This document shows, piece after piece, positions 25,079 through 50,000 of a DNA stretch of 64,000 nucleotides. A model generated the notes under the pieces. That model ran no database searches and was not told where the DNA came from. It worked only from the letters and a program-made list of their open reading frames with translations. Every line of letters begins with the position of its first letter. Position 1 is the stretch's first letter. Made by a program: the position numbers and the translations under genes. This stretch comes from Casuarina equisetifolia (lineage: Eukaryota; Streptophyta; Magnoliopsida; Fagales; Casuarinaceae), in the NCBI GenBank assembly GCA_028551475.1, contig CM052362.1, positions 5,579,354 to 5,643,353 on the forward strand, read 5' to 3'.

Positions 25079-28000
25079 TCAATGCGTACTCTGTATTGAC
25101 TTTGATGTTGCCTCCTTTAACACTGCATGCAACTTCTTGGTCTCCGTGAGAATGCATTCCCTGTCAAAAAGAGATGATACTACGGCTACTCCCATTAGAT
25201 TTGGGACACCTACTTGCATTACAGACCCCGCATTTGAGGTGCTGATACCACCAATTGCAACCACTGGTAACTTGGAAGCCATACAAACCGTTTTCAATCC
25301 ATCAAGACCAACAGTGGGATTATTTTCCTTTGTGTTAGTTGGGAATGCACCACCACAACCAATGTAGTCGGCGCCATCTACCCATGCTTGATGGGCTTGC
25401 TCCGGTGTCTTGCATGATACACCGATGATCTTTTCAGGGCCAAGAACAGTGCGGGCCACACGAGCAGGCATGTCTGACTGACCAACATGCACTCCATCAG
25501 CATCACAAGCAATGACAACATCAATACGGTCATTTATCAGTAGAGGTACCCCACGTGAATGGCAAATTTCAAGACATGCTTTCGCTGCTTCCAGAAATTC
25601 TCGTGTGTCAGCATCCTTTTCCCTGCCAAACCAAACCAAATACTGAAGATAACGAAAAATTTTCTGCTAGTCCGCAGAATGTTTTGTTTACAGGAGTAGG
25701 TCAACCTAAATCTCTTGGAAATAATTGCACCACCAAGAAGCCCATTTTCATTCAACTATTCAGATGACAATGCATAGAAAGAACTTCAAATCTAGGGCCA
25801 CTATAAGTTTTTCTACACTCGAGACATCCTTTTGCTATTCGCTAGAATCTAAGATGACATTCAGCAGTCAGGAAACTGTACGGAAATAAGCAACGGTTAG
25901 AGGCAAGCAACTCGGATCAAAACGCAGCTCTCATACAAAGACCATATTCCTATTACCATAACTCAACTGATGAAATCATTCTAAGTTGCTATTCTTAACT
26001 CCTTGGAGGACTCAATGGTTTTTCTTATCTCAGCAGCACCCAAAAAGAGGTTTTTCCTTTGTCTCCGTCTAAGTAACTCAGGTTTTCCATGTAAATGGAA
26101 ATAATCAGTCTCTTGCATGCTACCAACTGCGTTGCATAGAGCCTACACCATATAAGAGCTATGAAGTGCAGAATTGAGAAAGTACATCAAGAGCAACATA
26201 CCTCAGTTGAACAATGGTAGCACCTCCTTCTATGGCAGCTCCAACAGCATCTGTAATAGAACGGCCCCACTTCTTATTCATCCTAGAGTCCGTAACAGCA
26301 TACAAGAACAAGTCACTTGGATTAAACACCTGTTGTCTCCAAGAAGTTTTAACAGAACTCTTGAGCCTACATAGGTGGTCAAAGGGGCCTTGGGGCCCAT
26401 TTCCAATGACAATGTCTTTGCTGTAATCCAAGGCAGTCTCAACATAGCGTTTAGCCACCTGCCAAAACTCGGATAAATAAGAATAGCTAAGCTGATCGTC
26501 TATCACTTTAAAAGACAGAGCATCCGTGTGAAGGCATGGAAGACAAATAAAAGTAAGGCAAACACCAAAACTCAAGCAGAATGCAAGACATCAAACACCT
26601 TTTATATTTTTAAGTTCACTAATAGATAATCAAAACAAGACAAGATACTACAAACTTTGGGCATCTCAATTAAAAGTCATTAGAGGTGGACCTGATGCAT
26701 CTCTCTCTCTCAGCGTAAAAAGGGGTAAATAATAATTCTAATTGATTTCAATCATATCCCTTTAGAGTCATATACTTGCTTATTTTTAACTGTTAAGTTC
26801 ACAGTACTGGAGTTTGACATTATTCTTCTCACTCTTATTTCTTAATACTTACATTCCAATTGGATGGTAAATCATGTAGCCATTGTATCCCAAATCCATA
26901 ACCCTTCCCCCCCCCTCCCTACCATTTACTTAGCTTGCAATAGAAAGCAAACTATATCTAGTCACCTTAACAGCCTGTAGCATTGAAGAACCTTTTGCCA
27001 GCTCAGCTGCTATACATGACGCCAGACTGCAACCAGTACCATGTGTGTTGTGAGTTTTAATGCGTGGAGTACGAAGCTCATAGAAGTCCTGACCTGCAAA
27101 TCAAATCTAAAACTGAATTTGTTCTTAACTTCGACTATTTAAAATGCATGAAGTACAGGAAGCCATTATTACAACCACTGATAGATTCTAAAGAGTTTAA
27201 GCTTACCATCATAAAAAATATCAACAGCATCCAATGAATCAGGAAGATCACCACCTTTGACAAGTACATTTCTGAAAATCAAATAACAGTTTGTTTAAAT
27301 ACTAGTTTTTCAACTTAGATCATGTAGAATAATTAGAATTTAAAAAATGCCATTTCTTAAAATGAGAACATAAAAAAGTAGCAGTAATTTCAATGAGATA
27401 AAGATGCACTACTTATGCATCAAAGTTGGTTGGTTAGAATAATACGAACTCAATGATTGCTTCATGACTATGAGAAAAGAAGACCAATGTTTTAAACCCA
27501 GACCATTCACTGATGAAGAGAAGTGTTCGGTTCCAGATCAATGGTTTTATTGCAAGCTGCCTGGTGACATCAACAAGATGTTATAAAAGGTTCTACTCAA
27601 ATTTCGAATGGAATATATCCAGGAGAGGCTGAAAACCCCCGCATGCCCAAGTGACCCATTAATGGGTTGCAATTTAAAAGTTTAGCCGGCAGTTAGAGTG
27701 GGTCAGACTGGAGTTCTCTAAAATGGTTTGAGGGTTAACTCCAGCTCCAAAGGTGTGCATTGACTGTTCAACCAGGCAAGATATACAAAATAAAACTGTT
27801 CCATAATATCAGCTAATCAGAGAGAAATAAAGAGTTAAATAGTTTTCTAAAAACTGACCGGGGACCCATGTCATACAACAGTTTTGCAGCGGAATGCATC
27901 TCAGAAATAGTTTCCAGTTTCTGACCACCAAGTAAGGCAGATGCCTCCCTTAAATTTGGCGTGATTAGATCTGCCATAGGAAGAAGCTTCTCTCTGCATT

Positions 28001-31000
28001 TTGGAACCAGAATTGCATTACAAAAAGCAGTAAATTTAGCTAGAAATCATATGGAAAGAATGAAAATGAGACTTCTTTCTTCCTATAAGGTTACAATATT
28101 GATTTCAGATATGTTAAATGAAAATAGACAATGCAACAATTTCTACCACAAATAGGCGAAGAACTGGAAGCTATGGAGATAACAAAAACATGCAAGGAGC
28201 AAAAGGTGTCGGGCAATGAAGATAACTCACAAAAGCAAAAGCATTCTAAAAATGGAAAAGTGTCATGTAGCTAACAGGTCACATAGAACTAGTACATCCA
28301 TGGCAGGACCATTGATTTCACTTAACATAGCAAAGGCTTTTAGCGTACCGAAACCCAGCAAGAATGGAAGGACCAGCCAGTATGTCTCCACTAGTAGATA
28401 CCATGACAGGATCAACCACCAAAGCTACCTTCAATAATATCACGAAGTCAATTAAAACCACCATTATTTTTATCTTAAAAACACAATTGATTATTGAAAC
28501 TTCCATACCTTGGATTGGGAACTCCATCAAACTTTGATTAAGGGCATTGACAATCCCAATAGATGGCAGCATGCCTGTTTTAACCTGAGTAAATTTCATG
28601 ATTAGGTTAGATACCTAGTAGTAATCTGCAGAAGTCATATTTATCATGATATGTTAGGATATGTTAACCAGAAACCCAAAGTGATCAACCTTGTGTCATT
28701 TATAAAATTGCTTACTGCATGCCCTAGATCGAGTCATTCCAATACTGCAAACTAAATTTATCTTTTCATTCTCCCATGGTATTCTTTCGTGACAAGGAAA
28801 GACACAGAATAATTATTTTAAACCTCATGGAATAAATGGCAGCATTTCAAAGATGACTAATATCTCTAGTCTTTACCATAACTCAAACCAGTTTTACACT
28901 TAAGTCAACCTCTATCCTTTTTATTACTAGTTCTAGACAAGCCAGAGAACACCACTGCAAAACATTCGATATCTGAGTGGCAAAATAGATAATCGTTCTT
29001 GCTTTAAATGAGATGACAAAATAAGTTTTGGCCATACTGTTTCCACACATGTATATAACGAGAGACCATATTGTAACAAAATGAGTTTGTTTAAAACTTA
29101 GACATAATTAAAGAAGTGCTCAATGTGCTTTAAAATAATTGACTCTGCACCTAAACACTACAATGCCAATTCATTTAAAAAAACTGGCCATTTGTTTTCA
29201 TGATAATTCTATATGAAAAAGTGTAAATCAGAATGGCAAGCAGAAAACTTAAGGGATGGTTCACAATGGATTGAAAAGTAAAAGTTAGGGATAGAAGGAA
29301 CAGTGCACCTGTAAAAACATTGACAACATGTTCTTCAGCGTTAGACACAAATAAACTTTCGGTGCATTTACAAAATATGATCACTGGTCTTTAACAACCA
29401 CATGTACTTAAAAAAGAAAACAACAATGACATACAAAACATCCTGGATATAGGGAAACTTTGATTGTGATAAAGATAGCCCCAAAAGACAGCAATCCATG
29501 TCTTCCTATTCTCTTTCAAATTATACCCAGTTTCTATTACGAAAATTACTTGTGAGGCTACTCTCACTTAAATTTATTTCCAATAAAGAAGAACGAATGT
29601 ACAGTCAGAACCCTATGTTTTCCTTTCCTATTCCACCTTTCCTTTCTTTTTCTTTTTTTCCCCTTCTTCCATATTATCTCTCATTTTAAGCCACCACAAT
29701 AGAATCGAGTACTCAAGTTTCATAAGACCATAAATCAACCTCACAATCAGAAGATAAATTAATTGATAACCATCAACAAGAAACAAAGAATTTTAAGATT
29801 TGTGAGGCCAGTCAAACTCACAACCATAAAGATAAACTAAGTGACAAAAGCAAAGCGAGATCATCCACAAAGCATCACTCATTATCCGTGATCCTAAGTT
29901 TTGAAGATGTTTAGCGGCATCCCTTTCAATCAGCAAATAGAACCACATGCAATTACATACTATCCTACCTAAATCATATTCAATGATCCTTAATATTAGG
30001 GTTGAGATTATTATGTAGGGTTTGCAATCGTTCACCATAATCCCAAAATGACAATATATGCTTCTTTGTGTCCATCATTATACTTCTAACCACTTAATTA
30101 AAGTTTAGTTTTTTCAAATGAATTAAGATGCGTTGAAAATTTACTTTCAATTGTAAATTAACTGTTTTTACTGCACATGCACATACGTGATCCAACTTTT
30201 ATGTCTCTTGGTTTAGTAATTCCCACAAGATTGACATGCGATACAACTGATAAGCCTAGTAGAAAGAAGCACATAAGCCAGTCGTTAAGTCTGACCTACC
30301 ACATTCACGTGCATATCAGAGAGCACAGACTTCAACTGGTCTTCGACAAAATCCTCAGGCACAATATTCACACCCTGACAATTTCAACAAAACATATAAC
30401 CAAGTATCCCAAACACAGATCTCAGTCTGAGGACTCTCATATCTTGAAAGATATCACATTATGAACCCCAAATAGAGCCACTGAATATATGAGAAACATA
30501 AAATACAACAGTTGCAAATTTTTAAATCTCACTGTTGTCATGATCTATAACAATTATACCACCCATAGAGTTTTATATTAGGCTGAGTTGAATTAAGAAT
30601 ATTTTACGGGACCTGTATAATCAAACAAATACAACTCCTCTCTCATAAACAAAACGAGCTTAAGTAAAACCTGGACCCCAACGGTATTCTGTGCAGTGAC
30701 AGCCGTTATCACGGTGGAACAGAACACTCCACGGGCTGCGCAAGCCTTAATGTCAGCCTGGATTCCAGCACCGGCTCCCGAATCAGAGCCAGCTACAGTT
30801 AACACATGTGGGATTTTAATCTTAGAGGGATCACTGACCACTAGCGCTCCATCTTTCTGCATCTCCACAAAAATTTGTGTTTGAAAACTTCGGTTGATTC
30901 TTCTATTCGCAAATGGTAATTTCAAACCACAAGACTGTTGAAACCCCTGTGAAACACCTTGCAACAGGTTTAAAGCCAGTCAATCGTGACAAAGTCTCAG

Positions 31001-31585
31001 TCCGAACTCAGAAAGTATTAACCGAAGGTTCAAAAAACTTTCATCACTCATACGCTCAGAACTCGAATTAAATAACAATGCAAAGTCCCGATTGCCAATA
31101 GAACTCGCCACATTATGTTCGCGGAAAGACTAATCCAACCAACTAACGAATAAAATTATTAGGCACAATCAATCACATTTTCAGGTTGTTCTTAAACAGT
31201 GAAAATTTGACTCTTTCTCTTAAGAATTTTTAAACCAGCCAAACAGAACTTCAAAATAAATAAACAAAAAGAGACTTCGAAAGAGACGGGAGAGAACTAA
31301 TGTCCAAGTGGTTGGTTTAAAAAATGCACCAAAACTTAAGTCGAGTATTGGAAATTGATGCTTGAATTTTAAATTTTCTCGGGGCAAGAGTTGGATTCAG
31401 TATCAGTCAGCTTACGCTCGAACCCAACAGTGGAAAACAGAGTATGGTTACGCACCTTGTGAACGAAAGATGAAGAGGAGAGGATTTGAGCGTAGGCCAT
31501 GAAGAGCGGAGAGGGAGCACCGAGACTTGTTGCTCGGAAAAAGGAAAGCCACTGACAGCTCTGACAGGCATGGATTGGGAACCAT
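25079..31585 (-). CDS. TH1: Thiamine biosynthetic bifunctional enzyme TH1 (HMP-P kinase / TMP synthase), chloroplast
   Basis: The enzyme phosphorylates HMP-P (ThiD part) and joins HMP-PP to HET-P to give thiamine monophosphate (ThiE part) in plastids. Exons on the minus strand: 31585-31456, 30957-30671, 30374-30300, 28584-28509, 28424-28349, 27993-27859, 27271-27207, 27093-26966, 26458-26202, 25622-25079; 1773 nt, 590 aa. ThiD motifs: [17 protein letters not shown] (99-115), [26 protein letters not shown], and the anion-hole motif HGTGCSLAS (299-307). A linker follows, then Thi[22 protein letters not shown] (408-413), [31 protein letters not shown]. The start at 31585 was picked because exon 1 must end in phase 1; it gives a Ser/Leu/Arg-rich transit peptide. 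A nearby ATG (MAYAQIL) is out of frame. All key motifs are intact. Confidence 0.95.
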
Positions 31586-31587
31586 AT

Positions 31588-31610
31588 TTGGGCCTCATAT
31601 GGGCCGTACA
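31588..31610 (-). promoter_or_regulatory. paired GGGCC (site II type) motifs at the TH1 start
   Basis: tttgggcctcatatgggcc holds two TGGGCC cores 13 bases apart, immediately upstream of the proposed TH1 ATG. Site II elements are frequent near plant transcription starts. If transcription starts here, the TH1 leader is short. Confidence 0.4.
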
Positions 31611-33059
31611 AAAAAATAGGAGTTTAAAATATAAAATAACTAATTTCTACTAAAACTTTCATACTAGAGCAGTACTTTTCTGATAAATTTCGTATTAGTA
31701 GAAGACCATTTATTAAATTTTAAAACTCTCATAAAAAATTTCTGTTAGCTTAATAATAAAATTAAAAATTTTAATAATTTATTTTAAATTGAATGATAAG
31801 TAATAATATTCTGTTGTAAATATATATTTTTCTTTATAATCAATAACTAAAAAGTTTAAATGTTCATATAAAACATAGTTAACATGTTAAAAATTTTACA
31901 ATATAAAATATATATCTCAACTGTTTCTCAGTGTATTTATTTATCTTAAACATGTGAAAATATAGAAAGTTAGTCTCATATTAATATGATATTATTTCTA
32001 AAATCTAGATTTTAATACCATGATAAAAATATATTTTTTTATCTCTCTAGTCATTAAATTTTAAGGATATTATCTTATAAGAAAATAAAAACTTATAATA
32101 TTATTAATGTGTGATCCATGTTTAAATCTATAGGCAACCTAAGAATAGGAATCGGATTGGGTAATTGTATTTCCTTTGCATATTATTATTTTATTTAATA
32201 TTTACATGCATGGAGTGAATTTAAAATATTGTTCTTATATCAAATACATTTTGGCAAGGATTGTAAATAAGAGAGAGAGAGAGAAAGAGAGAGAATTATG
32301 TATAATTTTCTTTTAAGAAAAGTTTGACTCATTCATTTATAATTTTTCCTTATGAATCTATGTGGCTTAAATAAGCTAAATAGAAAAATATATAATTTTT
32401 TAAATAATTAATTTCTCCTAAAAGTTCCACACCACAATAACACTTTGTCCCATAGTATTTCCTATTTAACCCTCCCATTTTCCAGTTAAGATTATAGTGT
32501 AAAAACTTTAATGCAAGTAGAAGGCCATTTGATAATTTTTAAACTTTTAGATACAATGTCCATTAACTTAATTGTAAAATCAATAGTTCGTAGTTATAAA
32601 CCGCACAGATTCCACACGTGGGTATACAAGTCTTGGTGCATATATAAAAAAAAAGTAATTTATAATAATCTTATTTAAAAAGTAACAAACAATAATATTT
32701 ACACGTATACACAGATATATGTATGCATGTATGTATATTCATATTTTCCTCAAAATTGATAACTAAAAGGTGGAGGCATTCACATAAATAAATATCCTAT
32801 GCTAAGATATTGACAATAAAAATTACATTATTCATACCACTTTTTGACATAGTTTATTAACAATATGATATTTTTTAAATTTAAAATTTAATATGATGTT
32901 AAAAATATTCTCTTTCACCTCAAATTATTTAGAAAATTATAAAAATAAATTAATTTCTGTAGTAATAATTAGAAATAAATTAAAATAACCATTTCATTCA
33001 ATAAGTTTTAAAATTTTTCATATAAGAATAATGTAAATAAAATAAAATATTAACAAAAT
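31611..33059. other. AT-rich head-to-head spacer between TH1 and RECQ4
   Basis: Very AT-rich, with a GA microsatellite at about 32271-32294 (gagagagagagagaaagaga). It must contain the upstream regions of both divergent genes. No reading frame or RNA gene is recognisable. Confidence 0.6.
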
Positions 33060-34874
33060 TAGTTCAGAGTGAACTCTTAAGAAATTTGGCGAAGTACATC
33101 CCGCCCATTCTCCACCGCGCCACATTTTGAAGCCATAACTCTCCACTCACTCTATATCTGTTTGGCAGTGTACCGCCGATTCCCCGAGAAAACGGTCCGA
33201 TCATCCCTCTCAATCGCTGCTTTCTCCGGTTAGTACCAGTTAGGTTCACATTCAAAGGTCGGTTTTACTATGCATCAATTCCAACCGTTTCGTTTTATGA
33301 ATCCATTATAGGTTTTACTGGATTTCGCCGTTCCCCCGCACAGCGAGACACGGGTATGGTTCATGCCGCTTTATTGTTTAGGTGCTCCATTGTGTCTCGT
33401 TTGTCATTTTATCGCGGCATATGCACTATTGGGGTTTCTTGTTTTTTATAAATAATTAGTTTTTGGATGGAGTATTTGCTAGAAACGAAGTTTAAGTTCA
33501 ATGGGTCGAGCTCAAAGGTTACCGCCCAGTGAAACTTATGAGGGTCCCTCTTTCTGTCGTCAACAGAATTTCGCTTATAGTGTTCAAGTTGCAGCCACAG
33601 CACTTGGAAATTTGGTATACAGACTTTAAAGTCTTTGAGGGAAAAGTTTTGTCGCAAAAATATTTTTTTTGGTCTATCCCTAAAAATTAAAGGAGAAGGG
33701 CAACATGTACATGGTTCTTGATTTGAATCTTTCGGTTGTCCCGTAAAGATAAAAAATGAGGAATGTCCTTTCAATTTGTAGTTTCAGAAGCTAGGAGAAA
33801 GTTTATAATTTATGTGATTATGAGATGTAGGAAAAACTTATCATTTCATAAACTAAATTGGGTTGTCAAAAGGATACGGGGGAGGTGGCTGGCTTATCAG
33901 CGGGAGGTTTGTTTGAAGCAGTTTTAGAATGGAAAGGACGAAGTTGCGAAGGAGAAATGTGAGGGCCTGGTAATTTGAAATCTTACAAGCTTAAGGTTCC
34001 TTGGGCTTCCTCACTCATTCCAGATCTTCCAGTTTTTTAAAAGAGGACTCGGTGCATTTGCAAAACTTGCACTACTCGAAGGAAGTAAGGTTAGAGATAA
34101 CATTAGTTGCAGATACCATATTGGACCATATCACTGGTGCTGAAGCTAACACCTTCTTAACTTCATCTGGCTCTATGCTTTCTTATAAGTTAATAATGCC
34201 TTGTATAATGTCTTTTGTAACCAAAGAGTTACTGCAAAGATATCTTGCCTTGCCAGTGAATTAGTAAAAACTGCGTGAGTTCTGATCTGTATCTGTAAAA
34301 CTCAGACAATATTGTTACAAGTCATAATAACGTGAAACAATTAGTCCCTGTTGGTATACCTCAAAAGTTTCTTCTACATTCTCTTTTTTGCTTGTCCGCC
34401 CTTTGTTTGATCTATAGATCTTATTTTACTCCTTTTTAGGTATTAATTCATGCATGTTGTTTCTGAGAGATGACAACTTCATGGAAGTGGTTGAAGTGTT
34501 TACCATTTGACAAGAAACAGTAATTAAGTCACATCGCTAATAATTTGATTTCTGAACTGCTTTTTCAAATATGGTTTTGTTATGTTTACTCAGGATATCA
34601 TTTGCCATGCTTGAATTCTTTTTGTCCCTTAGTAGTTTCAGATTTGTTGTTCGGGAGCTTTGTATGGCAGGTTTTGTTAATAAGATGTGGTTTTTGAGAA
34701 GGGGAGGCATTAATTTACCAGGTGAATATGTCTGCCAATGACCACAGAAATGCAAATGAGGCAAGAGTAGAAATTCTTTCCTTTGTGCTTTATCACCTTT
34801 CCTTTCCTTTATATATCTTGAGTATTTTATTGTTACCATTTATGTGCAGTCGAAGAAATTCAGGTCAAGGGTTC
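33060..34874 (+). promoter_or_regulatory. RECQ4 promoter, leader and probable 5' UTR intron
   Basis: GC content rises at about 33080-33380, consistent with a transcription start and a noncoding first exon. No long ATG frame belongs to the helicase until 34728/34875. At 34721 a typical acceptor (ttaccag) precedes ATG 34728, and a second acceptor (tgtgcag) precedes ttcatgcatgaag at 34875. The leader is therefore probably spliced. The exact transcription start cannot be fixed from sequence alone. Confidence 0.4.
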
Positions 34875-46798
<11,924 letters not shown>

Positions 46799-47060
46799 TT
46801 GTAGAATGTTCTAACAATGCATTTGAGGGGCATATATATTATCATTAAAGATGGCAATCATTTGTTGCAGTAATCTTTACTAAGGCTTATGGAGACTAGA
46901 CTTGCTCCTTTTGTGGTTACTCCAGCACTTGATATTGTGCCACAGCTTACAAATTGGTAATAAACATTCAAGTGATGTTTACATGTTAAGGACAATATGA
47001 TAGGTTAAACATCTAATAGCAATTAATCGTATCATTATCAATCATGAAGTGCTTCCTCTC
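46799..47060. other. 262-bp convergent gap between RECQ4 and DTX stop codons
   Basis: Too short to hold two full separate plant 3' UTRs comfortably, so the two transcripts probably overlap at their 3' ends. No other feature is seen. Confidence 0.6.
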
Positions 47061-50000
47061 TCAACCGACCTCAAAGTCTCGGATGTCCTCCTGCAAGAAC
47101 CACCATGGGCCATTCTTCGATAATAACCTGAGAAAACACAAAGGGCAAGTTGGAAATTCAAACAACACATGGTAATTTCATCTGTTGCATACGTGGATTG
47201 TGTAACAAATACGTACACAACAAATGCAAAGAACATTTGATTGTTTTATGTGTAAATAATTTGCTCTTTAATTAGGGTTTTATACATCTAAGAAGTTGTT
47301 AGCTAATTTCCCCTGTATTAGCTTTTTCTCTTTGATTATTGCAATGTCTCACTAAATGACACAATATACATATGATTTCCAAAACCACATACTTATAAGT
47401 ACTTGGGAGAAACTCTAATTGAGAACATTGTCATTTTATCTTCACATAGGATTACAATTTTACTCTTACCTTGTTTTTGAAACCATAACTAGTAGAGCAT
47501 GGATGATAACTTGAAAACCAAGCAACTTTTGTTTATAACATACATGAAACTTTGGGATGTGCATGACACAGTTTTGATCATCCATGCCCCATTAGCAACT
47601 TGATTTGTTGCTTATAAACACTCAATTCAAGGCTTAGTTTTTAAAGGGTGTGTCATTGTTGCACCTTGTAGCAAATAGCAACTAGACTACCATGAGTGTG
47701 AGGGAGAAGGATAAAAAATTTGGCAGATACCTCATGTATCCAGCCACCGTTCGCAGGCCCATGAAAAGTGTCAATCCGGACCAAACTCCCGAAAGACCAA
47801 TTACAGAGGGAGCATAGAGCAAAAATGCAGAAGAAATTGCCCCCACCACCATCTGTTATCATTTCAACGTCTCTTAAGCACTTTGTGTAAACGAATCCAA
47901 TTGGCTATAATCTTATCCAGTAAGTATGTCAATATGAGAAAGCAATTTACCATAGACCAAGCGGCATATGAAAAGTCTGAAATGCCATAATGGAGACCAT
48001 CAAATACATAAGCCAGAGCATTGATTGGTTGACTGGCACTAACAAACTGTAGCAGAGTTTAAGAGAAGAAGCTCATAGATAGAATTATGGAATGCTAAAA
48101 GATAAGAAAAAGAAACAAACAACAAAAATAGACGCTTTCCATGGCAAACAGAAATTCGTACCAGCAACCCAGATCTGACAATGCCCAATACTTCAGAGTC
48201 CTGAGTGAACAATGTTGCCAAAGAACCAAAAGACACACCCAAAATGATAGCTAAGGAAATACCAGTGAATAGCCCTGTCTGGGAAACATATACAATGTGT
48301 GAGGTAATCCCAAGTGGTAAGTGAGAAAAATGAGGCAAATTCTTCTGCTTGTAAAATCAGTGCTTAAGATAAAACTAAAGCAGCACTGAAAATGAATCAC
48401 CTTTAAAGCACAGTAAGTAATTTCTTTCACGGTGCTGTAATCTCCTTTGGCAAAAGAACTTGCAATAAGGGCCTACACTCAACAGAGGGTCCTCCAGTAA
48501 ATTCGCAAGTTGAACGATGTGAGAATGCTAACATAATAAGGGAGTCACAAGATTCAGCAAGAACAAAAGCAAAGAAAAAAATTTCCAATTATATGCATAT
48601 TTAGGTACATTGGAAATGACTCAACTTCCTTATAACTGGTTGTTAGGAGTGAGGCATCTGAATATAAGGGGGATGTCAGACCAAAGATATTGATGATGGG
48701 GGACACCCATTATTTTAAACATAGACTCCGTATTTGGAGCATATCGGTCTTTGAATGATGGAATAATAGGATTAAATCAGAGGGACCTAGTTCCTGATAG
48801 GGCACTGCACTTGAAGTTAAGATATGATATCACAATAAAAAGAGGCCAAACTTTTTTAAACCCAGTCTTTAAGAGAGGGGAATACTTGAACATATAAAGA
48901 TCATACAAAGCTAAAGACATTTGTGATGTAAATGCTATTTTTAACACAATATAGTGCTTCAGCCAGGACGATGACAAATGCCCAAAACATGTACCTTAGC
49001 CTCTTCCCAGAATAGAAGTGTTTGGGATTTCAACCATTGAAATTTATGTACAGGGTTAGGAGACTATGAATGGTTTTTCAGTAGGGACGAGGTAAACGAG
49101 ACAAACGAGATTACACATTGTATACCTGACCAGACGCTCCTTGTGCATCAGCAAGGAGAGATACTGATAACCACACTTGCAAGCATATCTGATGAGCTGC
49201 CATGGCCAGTGGTCCAAGACGAGCAGCCATTGATGTGCTTAAAGTAATGGTCATAACAGCTGCTAGGGTTCTCCCAAGAAGGAACCCACCTAGGCAGAAA
49301 CATTATCCATTATATCGGAATAAGCAATGCGCAAAGAAGTGGGCAGTGAGAGAATATTAAAATGCTTATTACCATCAGACTATTTTGTTTGGATCAAAAT
49401 AACTAGTCCAAAAAAAGAATATCAGCATATTATCTGGCGTGCACTTCTTTTTCTTTGTTGTACCAGTAGCATAGATGCATTGTTAAAAAGCCAATATATC
49501 AAGAAAAGGAAAACGTTTGAATGTAGAACACTGTACAACTGGGCGCAAAATAGATGCGTAAGCAAATTTTGATCTTGAGAGTTTGTGTTTGGTCTAAGGT
49601 CCAAGGGAACAATCCTGTAAGCTTTCCCAGACATAAGAATATAGCTAACTATATCACCCTGTGGAATAGTCCCTAGCCTATACACCGTGTTGGGCACCAA
49701 AAACAAACCCAACCAAGGAAAGAATCTCTATCATAATAACCAAAATATAGGAAATCAAGCTATAAAGTTGCAGAAGACATTGTTTGTACAAGCTGCGTCA
49801 GCAGCAAAAACTCACCAGATTTCAGGTAGCCAGCAAAATGTAAACTTTCCAGGCTAGGAAATGATAATACAGTCCTCTTGTTAAGATAACAGATCATCAA
49901 AAAGGCGACGATGTATCTGGAAAATGTGAAAGCACATTTAGTCAATAAAAAGGGTGTGTATAACAGAAGCAAAAAGAAGAACTTGAACAGTGAAAGCACA

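Noticed and set aside
24945..25367. 140-codon plus-strand ORF
   Set aside because: Lies opposite the ThiE exon of TH1 and has no recognisable domain.
25079..31585. Separate ThiD and ThiE genes next to each other
   Set aside because: The exons join in phase through the HGTGC exon and the linker exon into one frame, as in plant TH1; no stop or start separates them.
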